The notes: generated from the letters alone by a model not told the origin. A stretch of 62,586 nt of DNA from Patescibacteria group bacterium AH-259-L05 (GCA_027717985.1 JALLOO010000004.1:1-62586); one strand, 5' to 3'; counted from the stretch's first letter, positions 40,411 to 49,375 are shown. Numbers and translations are program-made.

Positions 40411-40593
40411 ATGGCCCAAACAGAAAGCCGAGAAGATCGAGATGTACACATGCAGAAAATTATGAAACGGCTGCAAAACTATAAGGAACGTCGTAATGGC
40501 GATGCAGTAAATGAACTGCAAAACCATGCTGCCGAAGACATTGATTTTTTACTCAAAGAATTAGTAAAACTTGAGCGAAAACTATTTTTGTAA
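40411..40593 (+). CDS. Hypothetical helical protein, 60 aa
   Basis: The start is at ATG 40411 behind AAGGAGGCGTTATC; the ORF-track start precedes it. Highly charged, all-helical (MQKIMKRLQNYKERRNGDAV, DIDFLLKELVKLERKLF). No family recognised; a coiled-coil or nucleic-acid-associated role is possible. Confidence 0.65.
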   Translation: MAQTESREDRDVHMQKIMKRLQNYKERRNGDAVNELQNHAAEDIDFLLKELVKLERKLFL

Positions 40594-40688
40594 AAAGATT
40601 TAGCGGTCCACGAGTCCCTCGACAACCCCGCCGAGAAATGAAATAACTCGAGGTGCAAACCTGCTCACAACTGAGCGGGTTTTTTTAG
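40594..40688 (+). terminator. Structured 3 prime UTR and terminator
   Basis: After the 60-aa gene, CCTCGA / TCGAGG bound a 25-nt segment, followed by a terminator stem AACCTGCTCA / TGAGCGGGTT with T8 (40657-40687). No ORF; a small stable RNA derived from the 3 prime end is possible. Confidence 0.65.
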
Positions 40689-40739
40689 TTTCCATGACAT
40701 CTTTAATAAAATTCTAGCCTGCCCCCTCCCATTCAATAC

Positions 40740-40767
40740 TTGTAAGGTTATTTTATATTGATATAAT
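40740..40767 (+). promoter_or_regulatory. Promoter, probable leaderless mRNA
   Basis: TTGTAA (40740-40745), 16 bp, TATAAT (40762-40767); the ATG of the zinc-ribbon gene begins 7 nt after the -10. Confidence 0.62.
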
Positions 40768-40773
40768 TACAAT

Positions 40774-40953
40774 ATGGAGACAAAAACCGATAAAGAAACA
40801 TACTATAAATGTAGGAAATGCGGCGATGAGATCTATTGGAATACGCGCAAACAAATGACATGGTGTAAATGTAAGACCATAGCTGTTGATGGTTGTGAGT
40901 TTTATGTGCGATTAACTGGAGACGAAAAAAATTTTAAAGAGATACAAAAATAA
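40774..40953 (+). CDS. Small zinc-ribbon protein, 59 aa (DUF7695-like)
   Basis: Below the ORF-track cutoff. The sequence has YKCRKCGDEIYW and MTWCKCKTIAVDG, two CxxC/CxC knuckles of a zinc ribbon, followed by GCEFYVRLTGDEKNFKEI. The pattern resembles small phage- and bacteria-encoded DUF7695 proteins (from memory of the family). No Shine-Dalgarno; the start fits a leaderless transcript. Confidence 0.72.
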   Translation: METKTDKETYYKCRKCGDEIYWNTRKQMTWCKCKTIAVDGCEFYVRLTGDEKNFKEIQK

Positions 40954-41042
40954 ATTCTTTAATATAGTTTAACTGCATTTTTATATTATACCATATTAGA
41001 AAAATAATGTTTAAATTTTCCTCAACACCTCAACAAATACAC

Positions 41043-41070
41043 TTGACTTTTAATAATGTTATGATATACT
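41043..41070 (+). promoter_or_regulatory. Promoter of HTH gene
   Basis: TTGACT (41043-41048), 16 bp, extended TGATATACT (-10 at 41065-41070). Confidence 0.75.
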
Positions 41071-41113
41071 ATTAATAACAACTTTTTCATCCTAAAAAAG
41101 GAGGAGAAAACAA

Positions 41114-41320
41114 ATGGAAGCTATTCAAAAAGAGCTGCGCGACTTAGTACGTACTTATCTGTCTAACAATCCAGGAAGTGAACGCCAACTTGCTGATGAA
41201 CTCGGCGCGTCAATTCCAATAATAAAACATTGGGCAAGCGGAAAAAACAGTCCCCCTCCTATCATAGCTCAACCATTAGTTGAAAAACTGAAAGAGATAT
41301 TGCAAAAGCAGGACAACTAG
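41114..41320 (+). CDS. Small helix-turn-helix protein, 68 aa
   Basis: ATG 41114 follows AAGGAGGAGAAAACAA. SERQLADELGASIPIIKHWASGKNSPPP matches a Cro/XRE-type HTH with the recognition helix at about 33-42. Probably a DNA-binding regulator; target unknown. Flanked by its own promoter and terminator. Confidence 0.78.
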   Translation: MEAIQKELRDLVRTYLSNNPGSERQLADELGASIPIIKHWASGKNSPPPIIAQPLVEKLKEILQKQDN

Positions 41321-41337
41321 TCCTGCTTTCTCTTTTT
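41304..41337 (+). terminator. Terminator
   Basis: AAAGCAGGA / TCCTGCTTT stem plus T-rich tail, overlapping the HTH stop. Confidence 0.82.
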
Positions 41338-41352
41338 ATATATATCCCCTTC

Positions 41353-41485
41353 TGTCATTCCGCTTCGCGGAATGACAAGGAGCGCGGAATGACAAGGAGC
41401 GCGGAATGACAAGGAGCGCGGAATGACAAGAGCGGGATGACAAGGGAACGCAGGATGATAAAAGGGGCGTGGAATGACAAGAGAG
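41353..41485. repeat. GTCATTCCGC-type repeat array
   Basis: Begins with a perfect palindrome TGTCATTCCGC TTC GCGGAATGACA, then tandem units of about 17 bp (GCGGAATGACAAGGAGC) three times, then degenerate copies. Related copies lie at 50680-50803 and 56047-56113. Confidence 0.9.
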
Positions 41486-41487
41486 GA

Positions 41488-41534
41488 TTGACAGGATTTT
41501 ATACCATAATATACTAATAGTGTTGTTCTTCAAA
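41488..41534 (+). promoter_or_regulatory. Promoter of 95-aa gene
   Basis: TTGACA (41488-41493), 16 bp, TATACT (41510-41515), then GTTGTTCTTCAAA (weak boxA-like). The -35 is formed at the edge of the repeat array. Confidence 0.72.
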
Positions 41535-41559
41535 TTTTAAAGCAAAAGGAGGGATGATC

Positions 41560-41847
41560 ATGGGTGAAGTGATTCACGAGGAAAACGGAAATGTGAGATT
41601 TGAATTTCACGAATCAGAAGCACTGCAGTTTAAGGATCTAAAAGTCGGTGACAAATTCATTGCAATGCCGTTACCCGGCGATGACAGCGGGCACGGAGGA
41701 TTTAAGGGAGAATTCCCGATCTTTAAAAAAATTGAAGTCACTCCTAACTATAAATTTTCTGGCACGCTCACAGATAACGCAATTCTATTAAGTGATGGCA
41801 CTGCGAGAATACTTTCCTCTAATATATGGGTTATCCAAATCCGGTAA
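41560..41847 (+). CDS. Hypothetical protein, 95 aa
   Basis: The start is at ATG 41560, since AAAGGAGGG abuts the earlier ATG (41554). A small mostly beta protein: VRFEFHESEALQFKDLKVGD, PGDDSGHGGFKGEFPIFKKI. No family recognised; soluble. Confidence 0.7.
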   Translation: MGEVIHEENGNVRFEFHESEALQFKDLKVGDKFIAMPLPGDDSGHGGFKGEFPIFKKIEVTPNYKFSGTLTDNAILLSDGTARILSSNIWVIQIR

Positions 41848-41865
41848 CTAATTCTGCTTTCTTCT

Positions 41866-41895
41866 GGCCCAGCTGTTGCAGCTGGGCCCTTTTGT
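41866..41895 (+). terminator. Terminator
   Basis: GGCCCAGCTG TTG CAGCTGGGCC perfect 10-bp stem followed by CTTTTGTTT. Confidence 0.85.
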
Positions 41896-41942
41896 TTATT
41901 TTTACTAATGTCGTCTCCGGAAGACTTGCCTAGTTATACTAA

Positions 41943-41970
41943 TTGACACAAATAATATTAATGTCATAAT
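41943..41970 (+). promoter_or_regulatory. Promoter, probable leaderless mRNA
   Basis: TTGACA (41943-41948), 16 bp, CATAAT (41965-41970); the ATG at 41978 lies 8 nt after the -10 with no Shine-Dalgarno. Confidence 0.6.
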
Positions 41971-41977
41971 AAAAAGT

Positions 41978-42253
41978 ATGGGAAATCCATTTGAAACAAT
42001 TAAGTCACCAGAATCTTCAAAAGAAAAAGCTGAACGGTTTGAAAAAGAAGAAAAGGAATATTTTGCTGAACTTAAAAAATTAGCCAATGAAAAACAGAAT
42101 GAATTGGATCAACTTTTAGCATTGTCTGAAGAGCAGCAAGACCTTGCCAGAATATCAACCCTTACAGAAGAGTTGCGAGAAATAAATGATCAGATTACAA
42201 TGTTTGAAGAGTTTGGAGACGATTTTGAGATTGAATTTGAAGGCAGTGAGTAG
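41978..42253 (+). CDS. Hypothetical coiled-coil protein, 91 aa
   Basis: Acidic, all-helical protein (EKAERFEKEEKEYFAELKKL, LTEELREINDQITMFEEF) with a very acidic C-terminus. No family recognised. Probable leaderless transcript. Confidence 0.65.
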   Translation: MGNPFETIKSPESSKEKAERFEKEEKEYFAELKKLANEKQNELDQLLALSEEQQDLARISTLTEELREINDQITMFEEFGDDFEIEFEGSE

Positions 42254-42339
42254 AAATTAAAGACCTCAATAATTGGCTATACAAAAGCAAGCAAAGTTAA
42301 AAATCTATGGAAATTTTGACTTATCTACAATAACGCCTC

Positions 42340-42367
42340 TTGACAAATTTTTAATATTGTGTATAAT
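42340..42367 (+). promoter_or_regulatory. Promoter of ncRNA
   Basis: TTGACA (42340-42345), 16 bp, TATAAT (42362-42367); a second TATAAT lies at 42369. Confidence 0.8.
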
Positions 42368-42374
42368 ATATAAT

Positions 42375-42518
42375 AGGAACGCTTGAGTAGGTTCCCCGGT
42401 TTCTCCCGGTCTTAGAGGACGTCAAGGTAGACAGAGCGGCGCAAGCCCCAGATCTACCGCCGGTACGTCAAGCTGGCCGAAATTTGAGTCCCCAATGCCA
42501 CGGCGTTGGGGCTCCTTA
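42375..42518 (+). ncRNA. Independently transcribed structured RNA, class unknown
   Basis: About 140 nt with a consensus promoter, no ORF and its own terminator (CCCCAATGCC / GGCGTTGGGG, 42490-42511). Helices seen by eye: GGAAC/GTTCC hairpin at the 5 prime end; GACGT/ACGTC enclosing GGTAGA/TCTACC; and an inner GGC-GCAA-GCC stem with a GNRA tetraloop. The size and GNRA loop recall small SRP RNA, but the GGAAGCAGC-type SRP motif is absent. Located between a coiled-coil gene and secA (convergent). Confidence 0.65.
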
Positions 42519-45284
42519 TTATTTCCCATGACATTTTTTATATTTCACTGGTTTGCCGGTTTCAGAATTGACTTTTCCGCACGGACAGGGGTCATTACGA
42601 CCTACTTTTCCACCTTTTTGTGGAAGTCCGATCCCCACTTTTTTGCTTGTCTTGGGTGCACCTGCTAATCGTATTTCTTGATGTCGGTGTTCTGGCACTT
42701 TTTCTACCATCCCCACCTTATATATAGAAAACACGATTTGTTTATCTACGGCATCCATTAATTCTTGAAACTTTTGATATGATTCTTTCTTATACTCAAC
42801 CAAGGGATCGCGCTGGCCATAGGCGCGAAGACCAATGCCACCTTTTAAATTCTCAATTATTTGTAAATGATACAGCCAATATCGATCAATGCTTTGTAAG
42901 GTAATGGACTTTGCAATTGTTGTCATAATTCCTTTTGGCGGTTTCTGCAGCCCTAATTGCTCTCGCGATTCTGCTATTTGTTGTTCTAAACCATCATATG
43001 CGTTAGTTGCAAGACCTGTTAAATACTTTATTAATCGATCTCTACTATATTCATCAGACTTTTTATCGCCCGCTTGTTTATATATATCAGTAAGCGCCTC
43101 ACCCAAATCATCAGATGCGGGAAAAATATTTCTTACCACCTCAACGATTTTATTAATCTCCCACTTACTCTCATCGTCTGTTTGGGTATGAAACCTAACG
43201 ACTTTTGCCAATTCCTGCTCTACTATAGTTAAAACTTCATCTCGTAACTCTTGTTCATTCATATCTAATATTTTTTTTCGTCTACGATAAATTGCTTCTC
43301 GGTGCTTATTTAATACGTCATCATACTCTAACAAATGCTTACGCGTATCAAAATTAAACCCCTCAACTTTTTGCTGAGATTTTTCAATAGAGCTCGATAC
43401 AACTTTGCTTTCAATTGGCATATCTTCTGGCACTTTTAAGGTTTGCATAACACTTGCCAGGCGTGCACCACCAAAAATACGCATCAAGTCATCTTCTAAT
43501 GATATAAAAAACTGGGATGAGCCAGGATCTCCCTGACGGCCGCTTCTTCCGCGCAATTGATTATCAATTCTGCGCGCTTCATGCCGTTCAGTGCCAATAA
43601 TATGCAATCCGCCTAACTCTAATATTTTTTGTTGTTCATTTTTATCTGGTGGATTACCGCCTAAAATAATATCAACCCCGCGGCCTGCCATATTGGTCGC
43701 AACCGTAATGGCACCACGTTTTCCGGCTTGGGCAATAATCTGTCCTTCTCGTTCATGATTGGTTGCATCCAAAACCTCGCATGGTATCCCTTGCCGTTCA
43801 AGTAAATCTTTAATAATTTTATTTTTTTCTATGGCGCCTACGGTTTGCTCGCCAATAGTAAACCCTCCTGTCCCAATCAAAATAGGTTGTCCTTTTTTGT
43901 GCCGCTCTTTTACATCACTTACAATGGCTTTAAACTTTGCCTCTTTAGTGCGGTAAATTCGATCTGACAAACTCTTTCGTATCATTTCCTTGTTAGGAGG
44001 AATCACCACTACATCAAGATCATAGATTTTATTAAATTCTTCTGCCTCAGTTACCGCCGTGCCGGTCATACCGCTCAGTTTTTCATAGTAACGAAAATAA
44101 TTTTGGAACGTAATGGTTGCTAAAGTTTGTGACTCTTTTTTAATATCAACATTTTCCTTTGCCTCAATTGCCTGATGAATTCCTTCAGAATATCGGCGGC
44201 CTTCCATGAGACGCCCGGTAAACTCATCAACAATAATAATCTCATTGTCTTTAATTACATAATCGCGGTCTTTTTGAAAAAGTGTTTGTGCTTTTAATGC
44301 CACATCAATATGGTGAATCAAGGTAAAATTATTATTTTCCCATGGATCTTCACCAAGATATGCAGTCATTTTATTAATACCGCCCTCAGTTAAGATAACG
44401 GCGCGCATTTTTTCATCAACCATATAATCTTCATCTCGTTTTAACCCCTTAATCAATCGCGCTAGTTTATAATACAAATCTGCTGATTCTTCAGCTGGTG
44501 CTGAAATAATCAAGGGAGTCCTGGCCTCATCAATTAAAATGCTGTCAATCTCATCTATAATAGCATAGTGAAGGTCGCGTTGGGCAATATTATTTAGATC
44601 ATGCGCTAAGTTATCGCGCAAATAATCAAATCCGAATTCATTATTGGTCCCATAGGTAATATCTGCAGCATATGCTTGTTTTCGAGAAATGGGCCGAAGA
44701 TAAGAATCTTCAATTCGAAAACTGCCCGTCTCATCCCGCTCCTCATCTACCTCATTTTTAGGCTTGTCTGTTGAAATTTTGACATAGGACGAATCATATA
44801 TATAGGCAGTATCATGAGCAATACAACTTACTGACAACCCAAGTGCATGATAAATCTGACCCATCCATACGGTATCTCGTTTTGCTAAATAATCATTAAC
44901 GGTTATCACATGAACGCCTTTCTGGTCTAGCGCATTTAAATATACGGGCAGTGTTGCTGATAAGGTTTTCCCTTCTCCAGTTTTCATTTCCGCAATTTTG
45001 CCCTGATGTAAGACAATACCACCCATTAATTGCACATCATAGTGCCTTTGGCCTAAGGTTCGCTTTGCAGCTTCACGAACCAGGGCAAACGCATAAGGTA
45101 AGATATCATCTTTTGTTTCATTATTGTGCAGTCTTTTTTCAAATTCTTTGGTTTTTTCAATTAAATCCTTGTCCGATAGTTTTTCAAATTCTTTTTCTGC
45201 TATATTAATAGCCTCAACCACTGGCTGAAGCTTTTGTAACTCTTTTTCATTTGGATCACCAAAAATTTTAGATACAATACCCAT
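42519..45284 (-). CDS. secA: Preprotein translocase ATPase SecA
   Basis: A 921-residue SecA. Walker A in EMKTGEGKTLSATLPVYL, DEAD-like DEIDSILIDEARTPLIIS, and helicase motif TNMAGRGVDIILGG with GGLHIIGTERHEARRIDNQLRGR. The C-terminal zinc-binding region GRNDPCPCGK ... KYKKCHGK is intact. It drives protein export through SecYEG. A Lys/Glu-rich insertion near residues 160-190 is somewhat longer than usual. The 3 prime end abuts the ncRNA terminator. Confidence 0.97.
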   Translation of the reverse strand: MGIVSKIFGDPNEKELQKLQPVVEAINIAEKEFEKLSDKDLIEKTKEFEKRLHNNETKDDILPYAFALVREAAKRTLGQRHYDVQLMGGIVLHQGKIAEMKTGEGKTLSATLPVYLNALDQKGVHVITVNDYLAKRDTVWMGQIYHALGLSVSCIAHDTAYIYDSSYVKISTDKPKNEVDEERDETGSFRIEDSYLRPISRKQAYAADITYGTNNEFGFDYLRDNLAHDLNNIAQRDLHYAIIDEIDSILIDEARTPLIISAPAEESADLYYKLARLIKGLKRDEDYMVDEKMRAVILTEGGINKMTAYLGEDPWENNNFTLIHHIDVALKAQTLFQKDRDYVIKDNEIIIVDEFTGRLMEGRRYSEGIHQAIEAKENVDIKKESQTLATITFQNYFRYYEKLSGMTGTAVTEAEEFNKIYDLDVVVIPPNKEMIRKSLSDRIYRTKEAKFKAIVSDVKERHKKGQPILIGTGGFTIGEQTVGAIEKNKIIKDLLERQGIPCEVLDATNHEREGQIIAQAGKRGAITVATNMAGRGVDIILGGNPPDKNEQQKILELGGLHIIGTERHEARRIDNQLRGRSGRQGDPGSSQFFISLEDDLMRIFGGARLASVMQTLKVPEDMPIESKVVSSSIEKSQQKVEGFNFDTRKHLLEYDDVLNKHREAIYRRRKKILDMNEQELRDEVLTIVEQELAKVVRFHTQTDDESKWEINKIVEVVRNIFPASDDLGEALTDIYKQAGDKKSDEYSRDRLIKYLTGLATNAYDGLEQQIAESREQLGLQKPPKGIMTTIAKSITLQSIDRYWLYHLQIIENLKGGIGLRAYGQRDPLVEYKKESYQKFQELMDAVDKQIVFSIYKVGMVEKVPEHRHQEIRLAGAPKTSKKVGIGLPQKGGKVGRNDPCPCGKVNSETGKPVKYKKCHGK

Positions 45285-45333
45285 ACATATACTGTAGCAA
45301 ATTTAACTATAAAAACAAGATGCGGGATTATTA

Positions 45334-45362
45334 TTGACAAAGAAAATTTTTTCTGATATACT
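45334..45362 (+). promoter_or_regulatory. Promoter of 121-aa membrane protein gene
   Basis: TTGACA (45334-45339), 17 bp, extended TGATATACT (-10 at 45357-45362). Confidence 0.8.
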
Positions 45363-45415
45363 GTAATTACATAATCAAAAAGTCCTTTTCACAATCAAAA
45401 AATAAAGGGGAAATA

Positions 45416-45781
45416 ATGGATTCAGTTGTGTTCTGGGGAATTGAGTTTCGCTCTGTCACGCATATGGAATGGTTTCAAACAAGTATAGAATTTTTTGTTA
45501 CCACTATACTATTGTTTATGCTGATGGGGATCCTTGTCAAAATAGGTCAAGCAGAGCCTGAATTACTATTTATACCTGTAGTCTTTTGGGTCGTACTGAT
45601 TTTCTTTCACGGACTGGCATCGTTTGCTGCGTATATTATCACAAAAGGAGGAGCTATTAACGGCCCTGCGTGGTCTGTTGACTGCATCTGGTTCAACGCT
45701 CTCGTGGCTGGTGTCTACATAGTGTTTTGCTTGATAACGGCGAGATATTGGAAAAAACTCAAAGTAAAAACGGGGCCATAG
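45416..45781 (+). CDS. Hypothetical membrane protein, 121 aa
   Basis: ATG 45416 after AAAGGGGAAATA. Three membrane helices (about 25-45, 51-75, 90-110) and a short basic C-terminus. No family recognised. Own promoter and terminator. Confidence 0.7.
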   Translation: MDSVVFWGIEFRSVTHMEWFQTSIEFFVTTILLFMLMGILVKIGQAEPELLFIPVVFWVVLIFFHGLASFAAYIITKGGAINGPAWSVDCIWFNALVAGVYIVFCLITARYWKKLKVKTGP

Positions 45782-45803
45782 GTTTATGTCCCGTTTTTTT
45801 GTT
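45767..45803. terminator. Bidirectional terminator
   Basis: AAAACGGG / CCCGTTTT stem between the convergent membrane-protein and hpf genes. Confidence 0.8.
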
Positions 45804-45813
45804 TTAATATAAT

Positions 45814-46149
45814 TTATTTGCCTGTTGCCTTTTTGCTTTTGCGCTTGCGTTTTTGCCAGGTACCGCGGTATTTTTCAATTTGTCGTCGCAATTTTTTATC
45901 AACTATATCAAGAGCGGTTTGTAAATCTGGACCACGTGCAACTCCTCGAAGTATTTTATCAGGCAGGCGCAGATTAATTTCTAATCGAAACACCTGATTT
46001 TTATTATGTGTTGGGCTATAACTAAGATCAACGCGTGCCTCCCAAATGGTATCTACAAACTTATTCAACTTTAGGATTTTCTCTTCGACAAAATCCTTTA
46101 ACTCTCCAGTTAATGTTATATTTTGTGTAAAATACTTTATCTCTAACAT
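45814..46149 (-). CDS. hpf: Ribosome hibernation-promoting factor / RaiA family (short form)
   Basis: A 111-residue HPF/YfiA protein: TQNITLTGELKDFVEEKILKL, FRLEINLRLP and DLQTALDIVDKKLRRQIEKY, with a Lys/Arg-rich C-terminus. Short form without the dimerisation domain. It stabilises inactive ribosomes in starvation. Last gene of the eno-gpmI-gpmI-hpf unit, 12 bp after gpmI. Confidence 0.92.
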   Translation of the reverse strand: MLEIKYFTQNITLTGELKDFVEEKILKLNKFVDTIWEARVDLSYSPTHNKNQVFRLEINLRLPDKILRGVARGPDLQTALDIVDKKLRRQIEKYRGTWQKRKRKSKKATGK

Positions 46150-46161
46150 AAATCTAAAATC

Positions 46162-47745
46162 TTAAATCAGAGAGGTGCCAGTCATCTCTTTAGGACTAGG
46201 AATGCCCATAATTTTTAAAATGGTTGGCGCGACATCAGCTAACACGCCGCTTGGCGTCTGAAGACTTAAATCAGGTAAATGTTCAGGCGGATTTTTATTT
46301 TCCAAAGACGGGTCGACAATAATAAAGGGTACGGGAGAAAGGTTATGCCCTTTGTCAATCTCCCCGGTTTTTAAACTTACTAATACTTCTGCATTGCCAT
46401 GATCAGCAGTAATACATATAGCAAAATCCTTTTGAATCGCCATCTTTATAATTTGCCCTATAAGTGTATCAGTTGTTTCAAGCGCTGAAATAGTTGCAGA
46501 TAAATTCCCCGTATGGGCAACCATATCAAGGTTGGCAAAATTCACCACAATAAATGAATATATATCACGATCTAATGCATATAAAATCCGGTGTGTCACC
46601 TCTTGCGCTGACATCTCCGGCTTTTGATCATATGAAGCAATTTTTGGTGACGGAATCAATATTCTGTCTTCATCTTTATATGGCTCTTCTCTGCTGCCGT
46701 TTAAAAAAAACGTTACATGGGCATACTTTTCTGTTTCTGCAATATGAAGTTGTTGTAATCCGTTGTCAGAAATAATCTTGGCCAATGGATTTTTGATACT
46801 TACTGGCGGAAACGCAATGGCAACCGGCAGACCTTTTTCATACTCGGTCATCGTAACAAAAAATAAATTTTTTAATTTTTTTCGCTTAAATTCTTTAAAA
46901 TCATCACGAACAAATGCTTTGGTAAGCTCTCTGGTCCTATCTGTTCTAAAATTAAAATAAATTACTGCATCATTGTCCTTAACCACACTCACGGGCTTAC
47001 TGTTTGATTCCATTATCACGCTTGGCTTAAACTCTTCATCATACACTTCATTTTTATATGACTCCTCAACTACACGTAACGGATCAGTGCCTTCTTTTTC
47101 TGCCAGCCCCTTGGTCATAGCAATGTAGGAGGTTTCAATTCTGTCCCACCGGTTGTCTCTATCCATAGACCAAAACCTGCCGCTTATGGTTGCGATTTTC
47201 CCTATCCCTATTGTTTTTGCTTTTTCCTCAATGTCTGCAATAAAATGTTTACCCGCGTCATGCGGCGTATCTCTACCGTCTAAAATCGCGTGGATATAAA
47301 CAGTTGAAACATTGTGCTGTGCAATAAGTTCCAATATCGCATACATATGCTCAATTGACGCGTGTACATTGCCATCAGAAGTAAGCCCTACTAAATGAAG
47401 ATCTGAATTATTTTTTTTAACATGTTCAATTGCATCTAAAAATGCAAGATTATTAAAAAAACTGCCATCAGTGATTGCGCGATTAATCAACGGTAAACTT
47501 TGCCAAATAATTTTACCTGCCCCCATATTTAAGTGCCCTACTTCAGAATTTCCTGGCTCACCCCAGCTCAACCCCACTGCCTCACCCGAAGCTTGCAGGG
47601 TAAACGTAGGATATTTTTTAATCAACGTTTGAAAAACAGGAAGGTTTGCCTGAGTAATCGCATTTGACGGGCCTGCTGGTGCAATACCAAAACCATCTAA
47701 AATTATTAACATAGCTGGTCTGATTTTATTTGTTTCGCTATTCAT
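46162..47745 (-). CDS. gpmI: 2,3-bisphosphoglycerate-independent phosphoglycerate mutase (copy 2 in operon)
   Basis: A 527-residue iPGM. Metal and catalytic residues visible: ILDGFGIAPAGPSNAI, nucleophile Ser in EPGNSEVGHLNMGAG, HAILDGRDTP, SGRFWSMDRDNRWDR, TEKYAHVTFFLNG, NFANLDMVAHTGN and TADHGNAEVLV. Complete and full-length. It overlaps the upstream gpmI copy by 4 nt (ATGA). Converts 3-PG to 2-PG with Mn2+. Confidence 0.95.
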   Translation of the reverse strand: MNSETNKIRPAMLIILDGFGIAPAGPSNAITQANLPVFQTLIKKYPTFTLQASGEAVGLSWGEPGNSEVGHLNMGAGKIIWQSLPLINRAITDGSFFNNLAFLDAIEHVKKNNSDLHLVGLTSDGNVHASIEHMYAILELIAQHNVSTVYIHAILDGRDTPHDAGKHFIADIEEKAKTIGIGKIATISGRFWSMDRDNRWDRIETSYIAMTKGLAEKEGTDPLRVVEESYKNEVYDEEFKPSVIMESNSKPVSVVKDNDAVIYFNFRTDRTRELTKAFVRDDFKEFKRKKLKNLFFVTMTEYEKGLPVAIAFPPVSIKNPLAKIISDNGLQQLHIAETEKYAHVTFFLNGSREEPYKDEDRILIPSPKIASYDQKPEMSAQEVTHRILYALDRDIYSFIVVNFANLDMVAHTGNLSATISALETTDTLIGQIIKMAIQKDFAICITADHGNAEVLVSLKTGEIDKGHNLSPVPFIIVDPSLENKNPPEHLPDLSLQTPSGVLADVAPTILKIMGIPSPKEMTGTSLI

Positions 47746-49343
47746 CCTTTCTTTATTAAACTTACCCCGGTCATCTCAACTGCCTTTTCAATGCCCATTA
47801 TATCTAAAATCGTCGGCGCAACATCTGAGAGCGCGCGGCCTTTTCGCAATTTCAATCGCTTATGTTTGTTAATAAAGACAAAGGGCACAGGATTGGTAGT
47901 ATGGCTTGTTTCTATTTCATTAGTCTTTACATTAATCATTTGCTCAGCCCCACCATGATCAGCAGTAATCATACACACATATTTTTTCTTTTGCGCTACT
48001 CGTATCAAGCGCGCCACTATTGTATCAAGAAATTCTATACCTTTAATCGTGGCTTCTAAACTGCCCGTATGGGCAACCATATCAGCATTACAAAAGTTAA
48101 CACAAGCAAAATCAGGAGGGTCTTTTTTTATTTTTCCCAAAAGCGTACTGCAAATTTTTTCAGATCGCATCTCATACCGATAATCATAATGTGCTACTCT
48201 AGATGAACGAATTGCAATACGCTCTTCTCCAACAACTGGATGATCATACCCGCCATTGAAAAAAAACGTTACATGGGCATATTTTTCTGTTTCTGTAATG
48301 TAATATTGATCTAAACCGCCTAAAACCACGGGCAAGCTATTTTTAACTTCGCGTGAGGGATATGCCGTTCGCACATCATCAAGATCAGGGCCAAAATCAG
48401 TTAACGCAACAAAAAAAGTCTGGGGGAATTTTTTTCGCTTAAACGAATATGGATTTTTTTTATTAAAATCATGCTGAACAAATGCTTTGGCAAGCTCACG
48501 CGCACGATCTGAACGCAAATTCATAAATATGACCACATCATTATTATCAACCGTTGCGACGGGCTTATTATCTTTACCAACAACCACCGTAGGCGCTATA
48601 AACTCATCAGTTTCTTTCCGATTATATCCCATAACAATTGCTTCATGCACGCTTCCTGCCTTATGCCCTGCTCCTAATGTGAGAAGATCATATGTTTTTT
48701 CAATTCGCTCCCATGTTTTAGTCCGATCCATAGCATAAAACCGTCCACAGATACTGGCAATTTTTACCGCAATGTGATGGTTTAACCGTTTCTGGTTATT
48801 ACCCATCTGATCTTGAAACCGCTGTAAAATCTTAATTGCTCCATGCTGGGATGAATCTCTTCCATCCGTAAAAAGATGAAGATACACGGTATCAATATTT
48901 TGCTGATCTAAAAATTGAATCATAGCGCGCCAATGTTCTGGCGAAGAATGTGCACTGTTTTCCTCGGTAACTAATCCTATTAAATGGACTTTGGGATAGG
49001 TATGATTTTTTTTATCCAAATGACGTATTGCCTCATAAAAAATTGGATTTTTAAAAAACGTGCCGTCTTTAATACTGTCTGAAATATAGACCGCATCATC
49101 TTTTACCACTCTGCCGGCTCCTAAATTAAGATGTCCTGCTTCAGAATTGCCTACTTGATTTTTGGGTAAACCAACACATTCTCCATGAGCGCACAACTGA
49201 GTGTATGGATACTTTTTAACCAAAGAGTCAAAAAAAGGAGTTTTTGCTGATGTGATTGCATTCCCCTTATTTGGCAGTGCAATGCCCCAGCCGTCGAGTA
49301 TTACTAATAAGACTTTAGTTTTGATATTTGGTTTATCGGACAT
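47742..49343 (-). CDS. gpmI: 2,3-bisphosphoglycerate-independent phosphoglycerate mutase (copy 1 in operon)
   Basis: A 533-residue paralogue of the next gene. Core motifs are kept (ILDGWGIALPNKGNAI, nucleophile Ser in QVGNSEAGHLNLGAG, SICGRFYAMDRTKTWER, NFCNADMVAHTGS) but two positions differ: HLFTDGRDSS instead of HAILDGRDTP, and TADHGGAEQ where DHGNAE is usual. The copies are diverged, so this is an old duplication. It is downstream of eno by 32 bp. Confidence 0.94.
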   Translation of the reverse strand: MSDKPNIKTKVLLVILDGWGIALPNKGNAITSAKTPFFDSLVKKYPYTQLCAHGECVGLPKNQVGNSEAGHLNLGAGRVVKDDAVYISDSIKDGTFFKNPIFYEAIRHLDKKNHTYPKVHLIGLVTEENSAHSSPEHWRAMIQFLDQQNIDTVYLHLFTDGRDSSQHGAIKILQRFQDQMGNNQKRLNHHIAVKIASICGRFYAMDRTKTWERIEKTYDLLTLGAGHKAGSVHEAIVMGYNRKETDEFIAPTVVVGKDNKPVATVDNNDVVIFMNLRSDRARELAKAFVQHDFNKKNPYSFKRKKFPQTFFVALTDFGPDLDDVRTAYPSREVKNSLPVVLGGLDQYYITETEKYAHVTFFFNGGYDHPVVGEERIAIRSSRVAHYDYRYEMRSEKICSTLLGKIKKDPPDFACVNFCNADMVAHTGSLEATIKGIEFLDTIVARLIRVAQKKKYVCMITADHGGAEQMINVKTNEIETSHTTNPVPFVFINKHKRLKLRKGRALSDVAPTILDIMGIEKAVEMTGVSLIKKG

Positions 49344-49375
49344 TTCATTAAAAATTAGGAATTGGGAATTAGAAA

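Noticed and set aside
41336-41533. 65-aa minus-strand ORF with repeated CHS/SFRAPCHS
   Set aside because: It is a translation of the GTCATTCCGC repeat array, a known source of false ORFs.
42375-42518. Calling the ncRNA an SRP RNA
   Set aside because: The conserved GGAAGCAGC-type domain IV sequence is not present, only a generic GNRA loop.
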